64,000 bases of DNA, taken from positions 45,291-109,290 of the IMG/VR virus record IMGVR_UViG_3300020159_002019; one strand, 5' to 3'. The stretch's first letter is position 1. Each line of letters begins with the position of its first letter. The position numbers and the translations under genes are program-made. Positions 1 to 8,266 of this stretch are shown piece by piece. The stretch comes from a virus. Below the pieces are notes generated by a model. It made no database searches, was not told where the DNA came from, and saw nothing but the letters and a program-made list of their open reading frames with translations.

Positions 1-1470
1 ATTACATCGTTGGGGTTTGATAATCAATACCCAACAATAGCATCAACTAATTTAGGTAAAGATACAACATTAAATAAATTTAACGGTGGTGGTATATTTA
101 TTAGACCTTCTATCAATTTCACAGGAACATTTAAAAACGTAACTGGTTCATTCACTAAAAACCTATTAGTAGGTTTATGGAAACAACCTAAATCAGGTGG
201 TAATTGGACATTAGTTAATGTTGATACTACTGACTTAAATGGTAAATTCGCATTTAGTCCTATCGTAGATACTACATATTGGACTTGTAAAATAGAAGTT
301 AAAGGTGATACGTTATCTTTAGGTAATGTGGTAACAACAGCAGATGCTCAAAAAGTTAATAGATTTGTATTAGGTATTGAAAATCCAAAAAGTTTTGATT
401 TCCATTCATCAGATCCAAATAATTCAGGTAATATATCTATTTCAGACGTATATACAATCTTTAATAGAATTGCAGGTAGATTTAGTAGTTTTACAACACC
501 TGACGTTAGATTTTTTACAGATATTCAATATAACACAATTACGACAGATAGTTTAACTAATCATTCATTAGATATACCAGGAAGTGCTAATTATTCATAT
601 ACAATTGTAACAGGTGTTGATTCAATTACAGTTTATGTATTAGCAACAGGTGACGTAAATGAAACAGGTTTCCGTATGGCTAGATTAGTTCCAATTAAAA
701 TAACTAATCCATTAAACGCACCTAATTTCATTATAGATCAAACAACTGATTACTACGCTTCATTAAATGAAATGGAAATTAATTTACCGACATTAAAAAT
801 TGAAGAGGGTAATTTAGTTAATATTCCGGTAACAGTTTTAACTAACGGACAAGAATTAGGGGCTGTGCAATTAGCAATGAAATATGATACAGATTTATTA
901 GAGTTTAGAGGTGTAAAAACCCTAAACTCAACCGCTAAATGGATGTCATTTACAAATCCTAACGATGGTGTAGTTGAATGGGGTGGTGTAGATATGAGCG
1001 AACAAAATAAAGTTAAAGATGGTAATGATGTAGTTGTAATGCAATTTTACGCTAAAAAACCTAAAGATGATTGGAATGGTTCTCCATTATATGTGACTCG
1101 TAAATTTGTAGGTAATTCAACAGCTAAAGATTTAAGTATTAAACCTACTGATGGTAGAGTGGAAGTTCTTAAAACATCTCCAATTGTATCAAGGTTAAAT
1201 GGTAGTTTAAATATATTAGTTTATCCAAACCCTTCAACAGGTATAGTATCAGTTCAATTTAACGTACCTGATAACAATAATACTATGGTTTATTTTATAG
1301 ATATGATTGGACATAAAGTGGCTGAAATAACTAATGGTAAAATGCCAAAAGGTGAATACAGATACACTGCAAATTTAACAGATTTACCAGTTAGTGCTTA
1401 TACAGCGGTAGTTGAGTGTGATGGTAAAATAATTGGTAGCGCGAAACTAATAAACGGCGTATTTATGTAG
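1..1470 (+). CDS. Secreted multidomain protein with T9SS C-terminal sorting domain (5' end outside window)
   Basis: The frame is open from base 1, so the N-terminus and any signal peptide lie upstream; the TTG at 10 is not a convincing start. Counting from base 10, residues about 135-146 form an Asp/Asn-rich dockerin or EF-hand-like loop (DPNNSGNISISD). About 255-390 resemble a cohesin-type beta sandwich. The last ~85 residues begin at YPNPSTG (residue 405) and follow the T9SS type A sorting-domain pattern. In Bacteroidota such domains direct proteins across the outer membrane to the cell surface. It heads a run of exported-protein genes. Function as adhesin, virion fibre or host-surface protein is not decidable here. 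Confidence 0.8.
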   Translation: MTSLGFDNQYPTIASTNLGKDTTLNKFNGGGIFIRPSINFTGTFKNVTGSFTKNLLVGLWKQPKSGGNWTLVNVDTTDLNGKFAFSPIVDTTYWTCKIEVKGDTLSLGNVVTTADAQKVNRFVLGIENPKSFDFHSSDPNNSGNISISDVYTIFNRIAGRFSSFTTPDVRFFTDIQYNTITTDSLTNHSLDIPGSANYSYTIVTGVDSITVYVLATGDVNETGFRMARLVPIKITNPLNAPNFIIDQTTDYYASLNEMEINLPTLKIEEGNLVNIPVTVLTNGQELGAVQLAMKYDTDLLEFRGVKTLNSTAKWMSFTNPNDGVVEWGGVDMSEQNKVKDGNDVVVMQFYAKKPKDDWNGSPLYVTRKFVGNSTAKDLSIKPTDGRVEVLKTSPIVSRLNGSLNILVYPNPSTGIVSVQFNVPDNNNTMVYFIDMIGHKVAEITNGKMPKGEYRYTANLTDLPVSAYTAVVECDGKIIGSAKLINGVFM

Positions 1471-1500
1471 TAGAATAAACATACAAATATAAGAAATATT

Positions 1501-1845
1501 ATGGCAGAAGAAACAGAAAACACAAACGATGGAACATTGTCAGGTTTAAAGAAAACTATTATTGGTACTCTATCAACAGTAGTACTTGGAGCAGGTACTT
1601 GGCTAACAACAACATTTTTTAACGGACATTCAGATGATAATGCTGAAACTAAAACAGAACAAGCGGCACCTGCCCCAGCGGCAGCACCTGTTGTAATCAA
1701 CTTATCAAACAATAACGAACAAAAACAACAAAATAATAGTGGTGGTGGAAATACTACAATTATTAAAGAAAGAGTTATAGAAAAACCAGCTCCGGTTAAA
1801 GAAGAAAAGAAAAAAGAAGAACCAAAGGAAGAAGCGCCTTGGTAA
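1501..1845 (+). CDS. Small membrane-anchored protein with Ala/Pro linker and charged tail
   Basis: 114 residues. A single hydrophobic segment at about residues 18-40 is followed by an Ala/Pro-rich linker (about 58-66), an Asn/Gln-rich stretch and a Lys/Glu/Pro-rich tail ending in APW. There is no lipobox or signal-peptidase site, so it is probably an inner-membrane protein with an extended soluble tail. It lies 30 nt after the T9SS-domain gene and 30 nt before the CsgG-like gene, so it is probably co-transcribed. I do not recognise the family; holin, spanin or an envelope adaptor are possible. Confidence 0.6.
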   Translation: MAEETENTNDGTLSGLKKTIIGTLSTVVLGAGTWLTTTFFNGHSDDNAETKTEQAAPAPAAAPVVINLSNNNEQKQQNNSGGGNTTIIKERVIEKPAPVKEEKKKEEPKEEAPW

Positions 1846-1875
1846 TAAATCTTAAATAACGAAAACCAACAAAGA

Positions 1876-2589
1876 ATGAAAACCATAAACCAACAAAGCA
1901 TAATCAACTTCATAGTGGCTCTTTTAGGGGCGGCTATGATGTTTGGTTGTGGAACAACTAGAACAGAAAAATACACAGCTGATTTTGAAAAGAAACAATC
2001 AATACAAGTAGTAAGTGATTACGATGGGAAACCAATTCCTGTTCAAGTTCTTTCAATCGGTATTAGTGATAATGTCCTTACCTCATACCCAATTCTTAAA
2101 GAAAAAAATGTAGGATTAGGTGTTACAAATATAGCTTTAGATTACTTAGAAGGCACAAATAGATTCGAGTTTACAGAAGATAAAGAAGAAATCAAACTTA
2201 AAATGGTTAAACAATTCCAAGCAAGTGCTAAAGGCTTTACTGAAAATAAATTAGATGGTAAAGGTAAAATTAAACTTGCAAAGTATTTTGTTTATATTGA
2301 AGTATATGATTTTTCAGTAGATGAACAAGAAACCTATACTGCGGGTAAAAAGCAATTAGAAGTAACTACAAGATTAGGTCTACAAATTAGATTTGTTGAT
2401 GCTGAATCTGGACAAGTTAGAGTAGGTTCTGGTATGGGTGAAGCAACCCAATACGGTCAATCATTTTTGAAATCTCTTGATATGAAATTTGCGCAGTCAA
2501 CTGTTGGTATTTCGACAAGAAAATCCTTAGAAACAGCTTGTTCAAGGGTGGTATCCAAAATGATTAAAGATGGAATCTTTGAAAAATAA
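1876..2589 (+). CDS. CsgG-like outer-membrane lipoprotein
   Basis: 237 residues. A lipoprotein signal peptide ends in the lipobox-like MMFGCG, predicting lipidation at Cys25. The body follows the CsgG pattern: an N-terminal strand, a helix with NRFEF at about 95-100, a helix rich in Lys and Gln, then paired strands (YIEVYDF and LGLQIRFVDAESGQV). CsgG proteins form outer-membrane export channels for curli subunits. From memory, CsgG homologues also occur in marine myoviruses. Flanking genes encode other exported proteins; no CsgE or CsgF gene is evident, although the small secreted protein at 5459 is a weak candidate. The last 20 nt overlap the next gene. Confidence 0.8.
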   Translation: MKTINQQSIINFIVALLGAAMMFGCGTTRTEKYTADFEKKQSIQVVSDYDGKPIPVQVLSIGISDNVLTSYPILKEKNVGLGVTNIALDYLEGTNRFEFTEDKEEIKLKMVKQFQASAKGFTENKLDGKGKIKLAKYFVYIEVYDFSVDEQETYTAGKKQLEVTTRLGLQIRFVDAESGQVRVGSGMGEATQYGQSFLKSLDMKFAQSTVGISTRKSLETACSRVVSKMIKDGIFEK

Positions 2590-3817
2590 AATAATTTCTA
2601 TTATTTTAATTTTATTTATGATGAGTGGGTTGAGCGTAAAAGCTCAATCTATTTCATATTCATATGTTGATCCCTGTACTAAAGAAACTAAAAATATTAC
2701 AGTATCTGGATTAAATGGTACTTTACCTATTGTAATGAATTATTATGGGCAAGTAAAAGCATTTACACCAACAGAACTTCAAAACGGAACTTTTGACTCT
2801 TGGGCTAATTCAGTTTATAATGAATATGGTAAAGGAAATCCTTGCGCTCAAATAGGGATTCAAACAATTACAACGAATGTATTAAATGTAACTAATAACG
2901 TAGTTAATAATGTTGTTTCATTAGGTTCTATGCTAACTTCAATAACATCTTCAGGGGTTAATTCTATACCTACCGATGTAGTATCAACAACCGGAACTGG
3001 ATCTAATACTACCACTTCTAATAATAATTCAGGTGGAGGAAGAACTATAACAGGTGGTAAATCAGAAAAAGGAGTTCAAAGTAAAGAAGAAAAACAAGAA
3101 GAGCAAAAACAAGAAGAAGTTAAGCAAGAAGAAACTAAACAATCTTCTAATTCTGCCAAATCAACTAGTAAAGCAACCTCAAAATCAGACAAACCGGCTA
3201 TTATGTTAACAGGCGATTTGGTTGGTATGCAATCTGCTTCTGATAATACACAAGACGCTAAAGCTACAACATCATATATTAGAATATCTGGAAATAAAAA
3301 GACATCGTTAGGTGTATCAGCAGATTTTACAATAAATGCTAATATAGGTAATATAACAGTATTTAGATCTTGGATGACACAAAAAACAGCTCGTAAACAT
3401 ATTGATTTAGTTTCTAATAGTATATCAATATTACCAAACAGCTTTAGCAATACATTAGTATTTATAAGAATAGATAACGTAAAGAAATTCACTGGACTAT
3501 ATGGTGTTGGGGGTATGTATGGGGCTTTAAACAAAGAACCGCTAACTTCTTTATTAACTCTTGGTGGTGGGATGTATAAAGGACAACTAACTAAAAATGT
3601 TGATGCGGTATTTATATTAGTGGCTGTATATGTTCCATATATGAAATATTATACTGAAAGTATAATGAAATCAAAACCATTAATACTTCCATTTATGAAT
3701 ATAAACTATAAAGTAACTAAATCCTTTAGATTTGGATTAACGGCTGGAACCACATATTCGGTAAATGAACAACTAATAAACTATCAAGTATTATTTGGAG
3801 CTAAATTAACTTTATGA
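2570..3817 (+). CDS. Exported, probably outer-membrane, protein with charged linker
   Basis: 415 residues. A signal peptide occupies about residues 1-25 (hydrophobic core, cut near KAQS). The N-terminal domain (about 26-95) has two Cys residues. Asn/Thr/Ser-rich sequence follows, then a Lys/Glu/Gln low-complexity linker (about 168-190) and a C-terminal region (about 210-415) of alternating strands ending in an aromatic/hydrophobic strand (YQVLFGAKLTL), typical of outer-membrane beta barrels. It starts inside the CsgG-like gene and overlaps the next gene by 4 nt, so the three are translationally coupled. Precise function unknown. Confidence 0.65.
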   Translation: MESLKNKIISIILILFMMSGLSVKAQSISYSYVDPCTKETKNITVSGLNGTLPIVMNYYGQVKAFTPTELQNGTFDSWANSVYNEYGKGNPCAQIGIQTITTNVLNVTNNVVNNVVSLGSMLTSITSSGVNSIPTDVVSTTGTGSNTTTSNNNSGGGRTITGGKSEKGVQSKEEKQEEQKQEEVKQEETKQSSNSAKSTSKATSKSDKPAIMLTGDLVGMQSASDNTQDAKATTSYIRISGNKKTSLGVSADFTINANIGNITVFRSWMTQKTARKHIDLVSNSISILPNSFSNTLVFIRIDNVKKFTGLYGVGGMYGALNKEPLTSLLTLGGGMYKGQLTKNVDAVFILVAVYVPYMKYYTESIMKSKPLILPFMNINYKVTKSFRFGLTAGTTYSVNEQLINYQVLFGAKLTL

Positions 3818-5469
3818 GAAAAATATTATTATTTTTACTATTATTATCATCAGTTGTTAAAAGTCAAAACTTTTCTCAGACAGGTAGGGTGTTTGGTATA
3901 AATAATGTAGGAGTATCTAATATAAGAATACAATTTTGGAAACGAACAACATCAGCCCTTACAGGATTCACATCCCAAACAAACTATAATGGACATTCTT
4001 ATTATCGTTCAACAACAACTAATACTTGGACAGGCTCTAAATCTACTTGTGAAAGTATGGGAGGACATTTAGTTACGATGTCTAACGCAGCTGAAAATAC
4101 ATTTGTGTTTGGAACATGGCCTTCAGGATGGTTTGGATATTATCAAGATAAAAGTACTGGGTATTTCTTTTCAGAGCCTTTAGGAGGATTTAGATGGACT
4201 GAATTACCTGTAACAACGAGTTTAGTTGCTAATTATGATATAGCAGATACTAATTCATATAAAACAACATCACCTACGTTAGTTAGGAATACTATTAAAG
4301 GAACTAACGCTACTTTATTTAGTACTCCAACATATACAGCAACATCAGGTAAGTATATGTCATTTAATGGTTCAACACAATATATGATGACTGAAAATCT
4401 TGGAAGTTATTTTAATTCAGGCGTTGTTAGTTTAATGTTATGGTGTTACCCAACAGATGCCGGTGTATTAGTATCTGAACAAGGACAACCTTCCGTTGAT
4501 GGTGGTTGGTTTGATTCTCAAATTGAAATAACTAATGTAAGTGGTTCAACCGGAACATTAAGGTGTGGAACTTGGAGTGGTAGTGGATTACAAAGTGTAA
4601 GTACAACAATAACATTAAATCAATGGAACTTTATATGTTTAACACATTCAGGAACTCAATTAAAAGGATACTTAAATGGGACAAACTTTAATTCTTTATC
4701 TTACGTAAGACAATACCCTTCTCAATTATATTATACCTTCGCTTCTAAATGTAATACAAATATGGGTGATGGAACATTTGCTAATGCCAGATTAGGTTCA
4801 TTTCAAGTATCTAATGTTGTATGGACAGATGATGAGGTAAATAGAAGTTATATGTTTAATGCTTATAGATTTGGAGTATATCCATATTCTAATTGGAATA
4901 ATGGCGAGCCTAATAATGCAGGAACAGAAGATTATGCTCAGTTCGTAAGTGGTGGTAAATGGAATGACTTACCAAACTCAGCGATGCTTAATTATGTATT
5001 GGAATTTGATTATATAACATCAAACGGAACTTGGGTTTTAGATACAACAGTATTAACAAATACTAGTGGAGATTATTCGGTTTTAAGAACATCTAACCCT
5101 TCTATTGAGTGGAGAATAATATTAGATACATTATCTATATCATCACCGCAAAGAACTAATGCTTTAGATAATAACAACCTTATATTTAATAAAAGAACTA
5201 TTAACGGAGCTGATTATTTTAGATATGATTTAAATACTGATAATAATTTTTCAGTTTCAGATATTTATTTACAAATAAAAAAACGTAGAGGATTGATTTG
5301 GACGGTACCAAATTATAGAATATATACACAAACGGAACATTCTACAATTAGGTTATCAGTCACGGATTTAAGATTAACATATCCGGGAGTTCAAACAACT
5401 ACAGCGTCACCACTAACAAATGGTGGTGTGACTAATTTTTATATATTAAGAACAGGCTATGACAATTAA
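3814..5469 (+). CDS. Secreted lectin: C-type lectin fold interrupted by a LamG/ConA-like domain, plus dockerin-like end
   Basis: 551 residues with a clear signal peptide (1-18). Residues about 59-135 give the first half of a C-type lectin domain (SYYR, W, SKSTCESMGGHLVTM). Residues about 140-350 look like a LamG/concanavalin-type beta sandwich. Residues about 355-400 give the second lectin half, with WNNGEPNN at 361 followed by EDYAQ and WND. An Asp-rich dockerin-like loop lies at about 472-483 (DLNTDNNFSVSD), followed by a module shared with the protein at 1-1470. The expected role is carbohydrate binding outside the cell or on the virion. It overlaps both neighbours. Confidence 0.75.
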   Translation: MRKILLFLLLLSSVVKSQNFSQTGRVFGINNVGVSNIRIQFWKRTTSALTGFTSQTNYNGHSYYRSTTTNTWTGSKSTCESMGGHLVTMSNAAENTFVFGTWPSGWFGYYQDKSTGYFFSEPLGGFRWTELPVTTSLVANYDIADTNSYKTTSPTLVRNTIKGTNATLFSTPTYTATSGKYMSFNGSTQYMMTENLGSYFNSGVVSLMLWCYPTDAGVLVSEQGQPSVDGGWFDSQIEITNVSGSTGTLRCGTWSGSGLQSVSTTITLNQWNFICLTHSGTQLKGYLNGTNFNSLSYVRQYPSQLYYTFASKCNTNMGDGTFANARLGSFQVSNVVWTDDEVNRSYMFNAYRFGVYPYSNWNNGEPNNAGTEDYAQFVSGGKWNDLPNSAMLNYVLEFDYITSNGTWVLDTTVLTNTSGDYSVLRTSNPSIEWRIILDTLSISSPQRTNALDNNNLIFNKRTINGADYFRYDLNTDNNFSVSDIYLQIKKRRGLIWTVPNYRIYTQTEHSTIRLSVTDLRLTYPGVQTTTASPLTNGGVTNFYILRTGYDN

Positions 5470-5902
5470 AAGTTTATTATTTGGGTTATTATTCCTTCCA
5501 TTGTTTTCATTTGGACAATGTGTAAAAGTTGATTCAGTTTATAATAAAACTGAAATGAAATCTATTGAAAATAGATCCGTATTATTTGGTATTAAACAAA
5601 TCACGGAAGATCTTTTACAAGATAAAGGTTTTGATATTTGTCAAGACGGATCACCAATATATGTTGAAATAACCTATATTGGATTACCTGAAAATACATT
5701 TAGAATTGCTGGATTTGCCTTACAAAACAAGATTACGGAAATTAAAGTTAAAATAATAAACGGAATTAGAATAATGGAAGGAACTGGAACTTATAAAACA
5801 TCTACAAATGCTATGATGCTTGAAATAAATGAAGAAGTTCCATTTAAACAAACAGTCCTATCTAATGCTATTAAATTAGCTTTGATAAACGCTTTGAGGT
5901 AA
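5459..5902 (+). CDS. Small secreted protein of the export operon
   Basis: 147 residues with a signal peptide of about 19 residues ending SFGQC. The mature part begins with Cys but lacks a clear lipobox. A mixed alpha/beta body follows with no motif I recognise. It overlaps the lectin gene by 11 nt and is the last gene of the plus-strand export operon; its stop abuts the stop of the convergent helicase gene. By position it could be a periplasmic partner of the CsgG-like protein, but the sequence gives no direct support. Confidence 0.6.
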   Translation: MTIKSLLFGLLFLPLFSFGQCVKVDSVYNKTEMKSIENRSVLFGIKQITEDLLQDKGFDICQDGSPIYVEITYIGLPENTFRIAGFALQNKITEIKVKIINGIRIMEGTGTYKTSTNAMMLEINEEVPFKQTVLSNAIKLALINALR

Positions 5903-7726
5903 TTATTTATTATATTTAGCGTCAATCCTTTCAATGATTTCTTCAATCACACCCTTGTTATCAATTACACCATCAATAGCCATATTAATAATGGATCTTT
6001 TTTTATCTAAAACTTCATATACTATCGTATCCACAGTATCGTCAAAAAGTGGAAAATAACAAATAACGTCCTTAGTTTGCCCTATCCTATACGCCCTATC
6101 TAATGATTGGTCAATATTTGCTGGGGTATAATTTAAATCATTTACAATAACAACTTCAGCTGCGGTTAAAGTTAATCCAACACCAGCAGCAACGGTATTA
6201 CCAATAAACAATCTAACATTTGGATTATTTTGAAAATCCTCAACAGCCTTTTGTCTATCCTTTTGACTTGTTTCACCATTAATAACAACACAAATATCTT
6301 TATATTCTTCTCTTAATGTATTAACAACTGAAGTATAATCGGTAAATACAATTACTTTTTTATCCGATTCTAATGAATTATTGATAAGTTCTTTGGTATG
6401 CTTTAATTTATTTTCGGCAACCCATCTTCTTAAAACAGATAATTCAACTAGTTTTTTAGCATATGAAACATTCTTACCTTGTTCTTCCCTCATTTGAATA
6501 TATCTTTCAACAGATGAATCATAATCAATTTTATCATCATCATCTAATTGTAAGTATATAGGTGAAATAATTTTATCAGGTAAATCTAATACATCTTCTT
6601 TTCTTCTTCTAATTGAAACAGGTTTAATCCTTCTATTTAATTCTTCTAAATTTGAAGCACCATCAGCCTTAATAATTCTTCTACCTTTAATCATCATAGT
6701 TTTAGCATTACAATAACTATATAGGAATGAATTATAATTGGTTGATAGTGGATGTTCTACCATAGATAATAATGAAAACAAATCCACAGGTTTATTTGTA
6801 ATTGGTGTTCCTGTTAAAAACCACCTTTTTTTAATTGTTTTAGCTATTTTTTTAACGTGTTTTGTTCTATTCGAACTTGATGATTTTAAATAATGTGCCT
6901 CATCACAAATAATCAAATCAAACTGTTCATTTAATATTTGATTATTAACAGCAACCTCATCGTATTCTTGGAACTTGAACTTAGGTTTTTTTTCTTTTTT
7001 AGGTTTTTCAATTGTATTAAACTTATCTAAGATATCATAATTTATAATTGTCCATTTATTAGGTTTCCATTCTCTTTGAATAATTGATACATTATCAGAA
7101 TCATCATATATAGATATTTCTTTTTTCCAATTTAATTTAAGTGATGCTGGGCATATAACCAATATTTTTTTAGCGTCAGATTCCAAAGCAGCGATAATTG
7201 ATGAGGCTGTTTTACCTAAACCTGGTGTATCTAATAATAAGAAATTATCATTTTGTAATAATTTAATAATAGCTTCTTCTTGATGCTTCATAGGAAGCCT
7301 TGAAGAGTATTTATTCCAATCCACATTTACTTCAGGTATAACCCTAAATAAATCTTCATTTAGTTGAGCTTTTGGTAGCCAAATAAGTTCAGAGTCTCTA
7401 TTTTTAAATAATTTAACTTGGGCGTGATATACCTTTTCTTGTTCCCCAACAATCTTTTCAATTAGGATTTTTTCTATTTGATTAGTAATATTAAATTGTC
7501 TCATTAAAGAGTTCCTAAAGAAATTAGTTAAATCTAAAAACTTATTTACTTCTTTTACTTGAAAATTATGATTATTTATAATATAATTTGCTTGATTTTC
7601 AGTTATCGGTAAGAATGATTTCTTTTCTCTTGTTTTTTTCAATTCCAAGATATAAGGATTATCCCCCACATAACTTTTTAATAAATCTAGAGCTTTAACT
7701 TTAGCAATGTCATTTAATTCTATCAT
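5903..7726 (-). CDS. SNF2-family DNA helicase/ATPase
   Basis: 607 residues. A helicase core is complete: Walker A near residue 170 (DTPGLGKT), the DEAH box near 275 (CDEAH) followed by LTGTP, and the C-terminal RecA lobe with GVGLTL and motif VI in the form QSLDRAYRIGQ. The RIGQ ending is characteristic of SNF2 enzymes. T4-like phages use ATPases of this broad class (UvsW and relatives) in fork remodelling and recombination; this one looks closer to SMARCAL1/SNF2 than to UvsW. It is the only minus-strand gene in the first 39 kb and diverges from the gene at 7901. Confidence 0.9.
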   Translation of the reverse strand: MIELNDIAKVKALDLLKSYVGDNPYILELKKTREKKSFLPITENQANYIINNHNFQVKEVNKFLDLTNFFRNSLMRQFNITNQIEKILIEKIVGEQEKVYHAQVKLFKNRDSELIWLPKAQLNEDLFRVIPEVNVDWNKYSSRLPMKHQEEAIIKLLQNDNFLLLDTPGLGKTASSIIAALESDAKKILVICPASLKLNWKKEISIYDDSDNVSIIQREWKPNKWTIINYDILDKFNTIEKPKKEKKPKFKFQEYDEVAVNNQILNEQFDLIICDEAHYLKSSSSNRTKHVKKIAKTIKKRWFLTGTPITNKPVDLFSLLSMVEHPLSTNYNSFLYSYCNAKTMMIKGRRIIKADGASNLEELNRRIKPVSIRRRKEDVLDLPDKIISPIYLQLDDDDKIDYDSSVERYIQMREEQGKNVSYAKKLVELSVLRRWVAENKLKHTKELINNSLESDKKVIVFTDYTSVVNTLREEYKDICVVINGETSQKDRQKAVEDFQNNPNVRLFIGNTVAAGVGLTLTAAEVVIVNDLNYTPANIDQSLDRAYRIGQTKDVICYFPLFDDTVDTIVYEVLDKKRSIINMAIDGVIDNKGVIEEIIERIDAKYNK

Positions 7727-7889
7727 CTATAACAATATAATATTTTTCAATAAAAAATAAATAAATGTTTATTTTATGCTTTATATATTTATATTGACCA
7801 GGACCTTAATAATTAATAGTATATTAAATAATATATATAATAACTAGAAACTAGACCAGAACAGCTTTATATAAAATATATTATAGAAC

Positions 7890-7900
7890 TATTTATATAT
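7890..7900 (+). promoter_or_regulatory. TATTTAT motif immediately upstream of ATG
   Basis: TATTTATATAT ends directly at the ATG of the 7901 gene. The same heptamer precedes many structural genes by 4-35 nt, at plus-strand starts 12287, 16726, 19627, 24208, 29623, 29832, 41478, 54993 and 61254. On the minus strand (read as ATAAATA) it precedes the genes starting at 39271, 45468 and 61212. It is probably the -10-like element of a late promoter giving very short leaders. Confidence 0.5.
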
Positions 7901-8266
7901 ATGGCAAAGCAAAAATTAGAATTTAATGATGATAGTTTAACATCATTACTTCAAGAAACATATTGTGAAATAGTTGATCAAAGAAATAAGGCTTTAGGAT
8001 TACTCAACAAGTATTTAAAGAATGTTGAAGAGAATAGTGATATAGCTATGGTTGGTAAAATCAATAACGAATTATTAAAAGTAATAGACTCTTCAATTGG
8101 TAAAAAGATTGAAGTGGTTAAACTTATGGCTGATATTATGAATAAGAAAGGTAGTATTAAAAATGATGATTCTTCAACAAATCAAATATCAAAAGAACAA
8201 AAAGCCGAAATGCGTAAATTGGTTAAAGAAATAAAAGAAGGTAAGATAAATATTAGTGGTGAATAA
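7901..8266 (+). CDS. Small helical protein, function unknown
   Basis: 121 residues, almost entirely predicted helix, highly charged, with a long central heptad-like stretch and a lysine/glutamate-rich C-terminus. Its size and helical make-up would suit a terminase small subunit or a structural chaperone, but I see no diagnostic motif. It is the first gene of a late transcription unit and its stop overlaps the ATG of the next gene. Confidence 0.6.
   Translation: MAKQKLEFNDDSLTSLLQETYCEIVDQRNKALGLLNKYLKNVEENSDIAMVGKINNELLKVIDSSIGKKIEVVKLMADIMNKKGSIKNDDSSTNQISKEQKAEMRKLVKEIKEGKINISGE

Noticed and set aside
1398-1976. 192-codon minus-strand frame with hydrophobic stretches
   Set aside because: It lies antisense to three well-supported plus-strand genes with signal or domain features and has no start signal.
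7758-7763. T4 late promoter TATAAATA as the general late signal
   Set aside because: The recurring signal has the reverse orientation (TATTTAT on the coding strand), so equating it with the T4 box is not justified.
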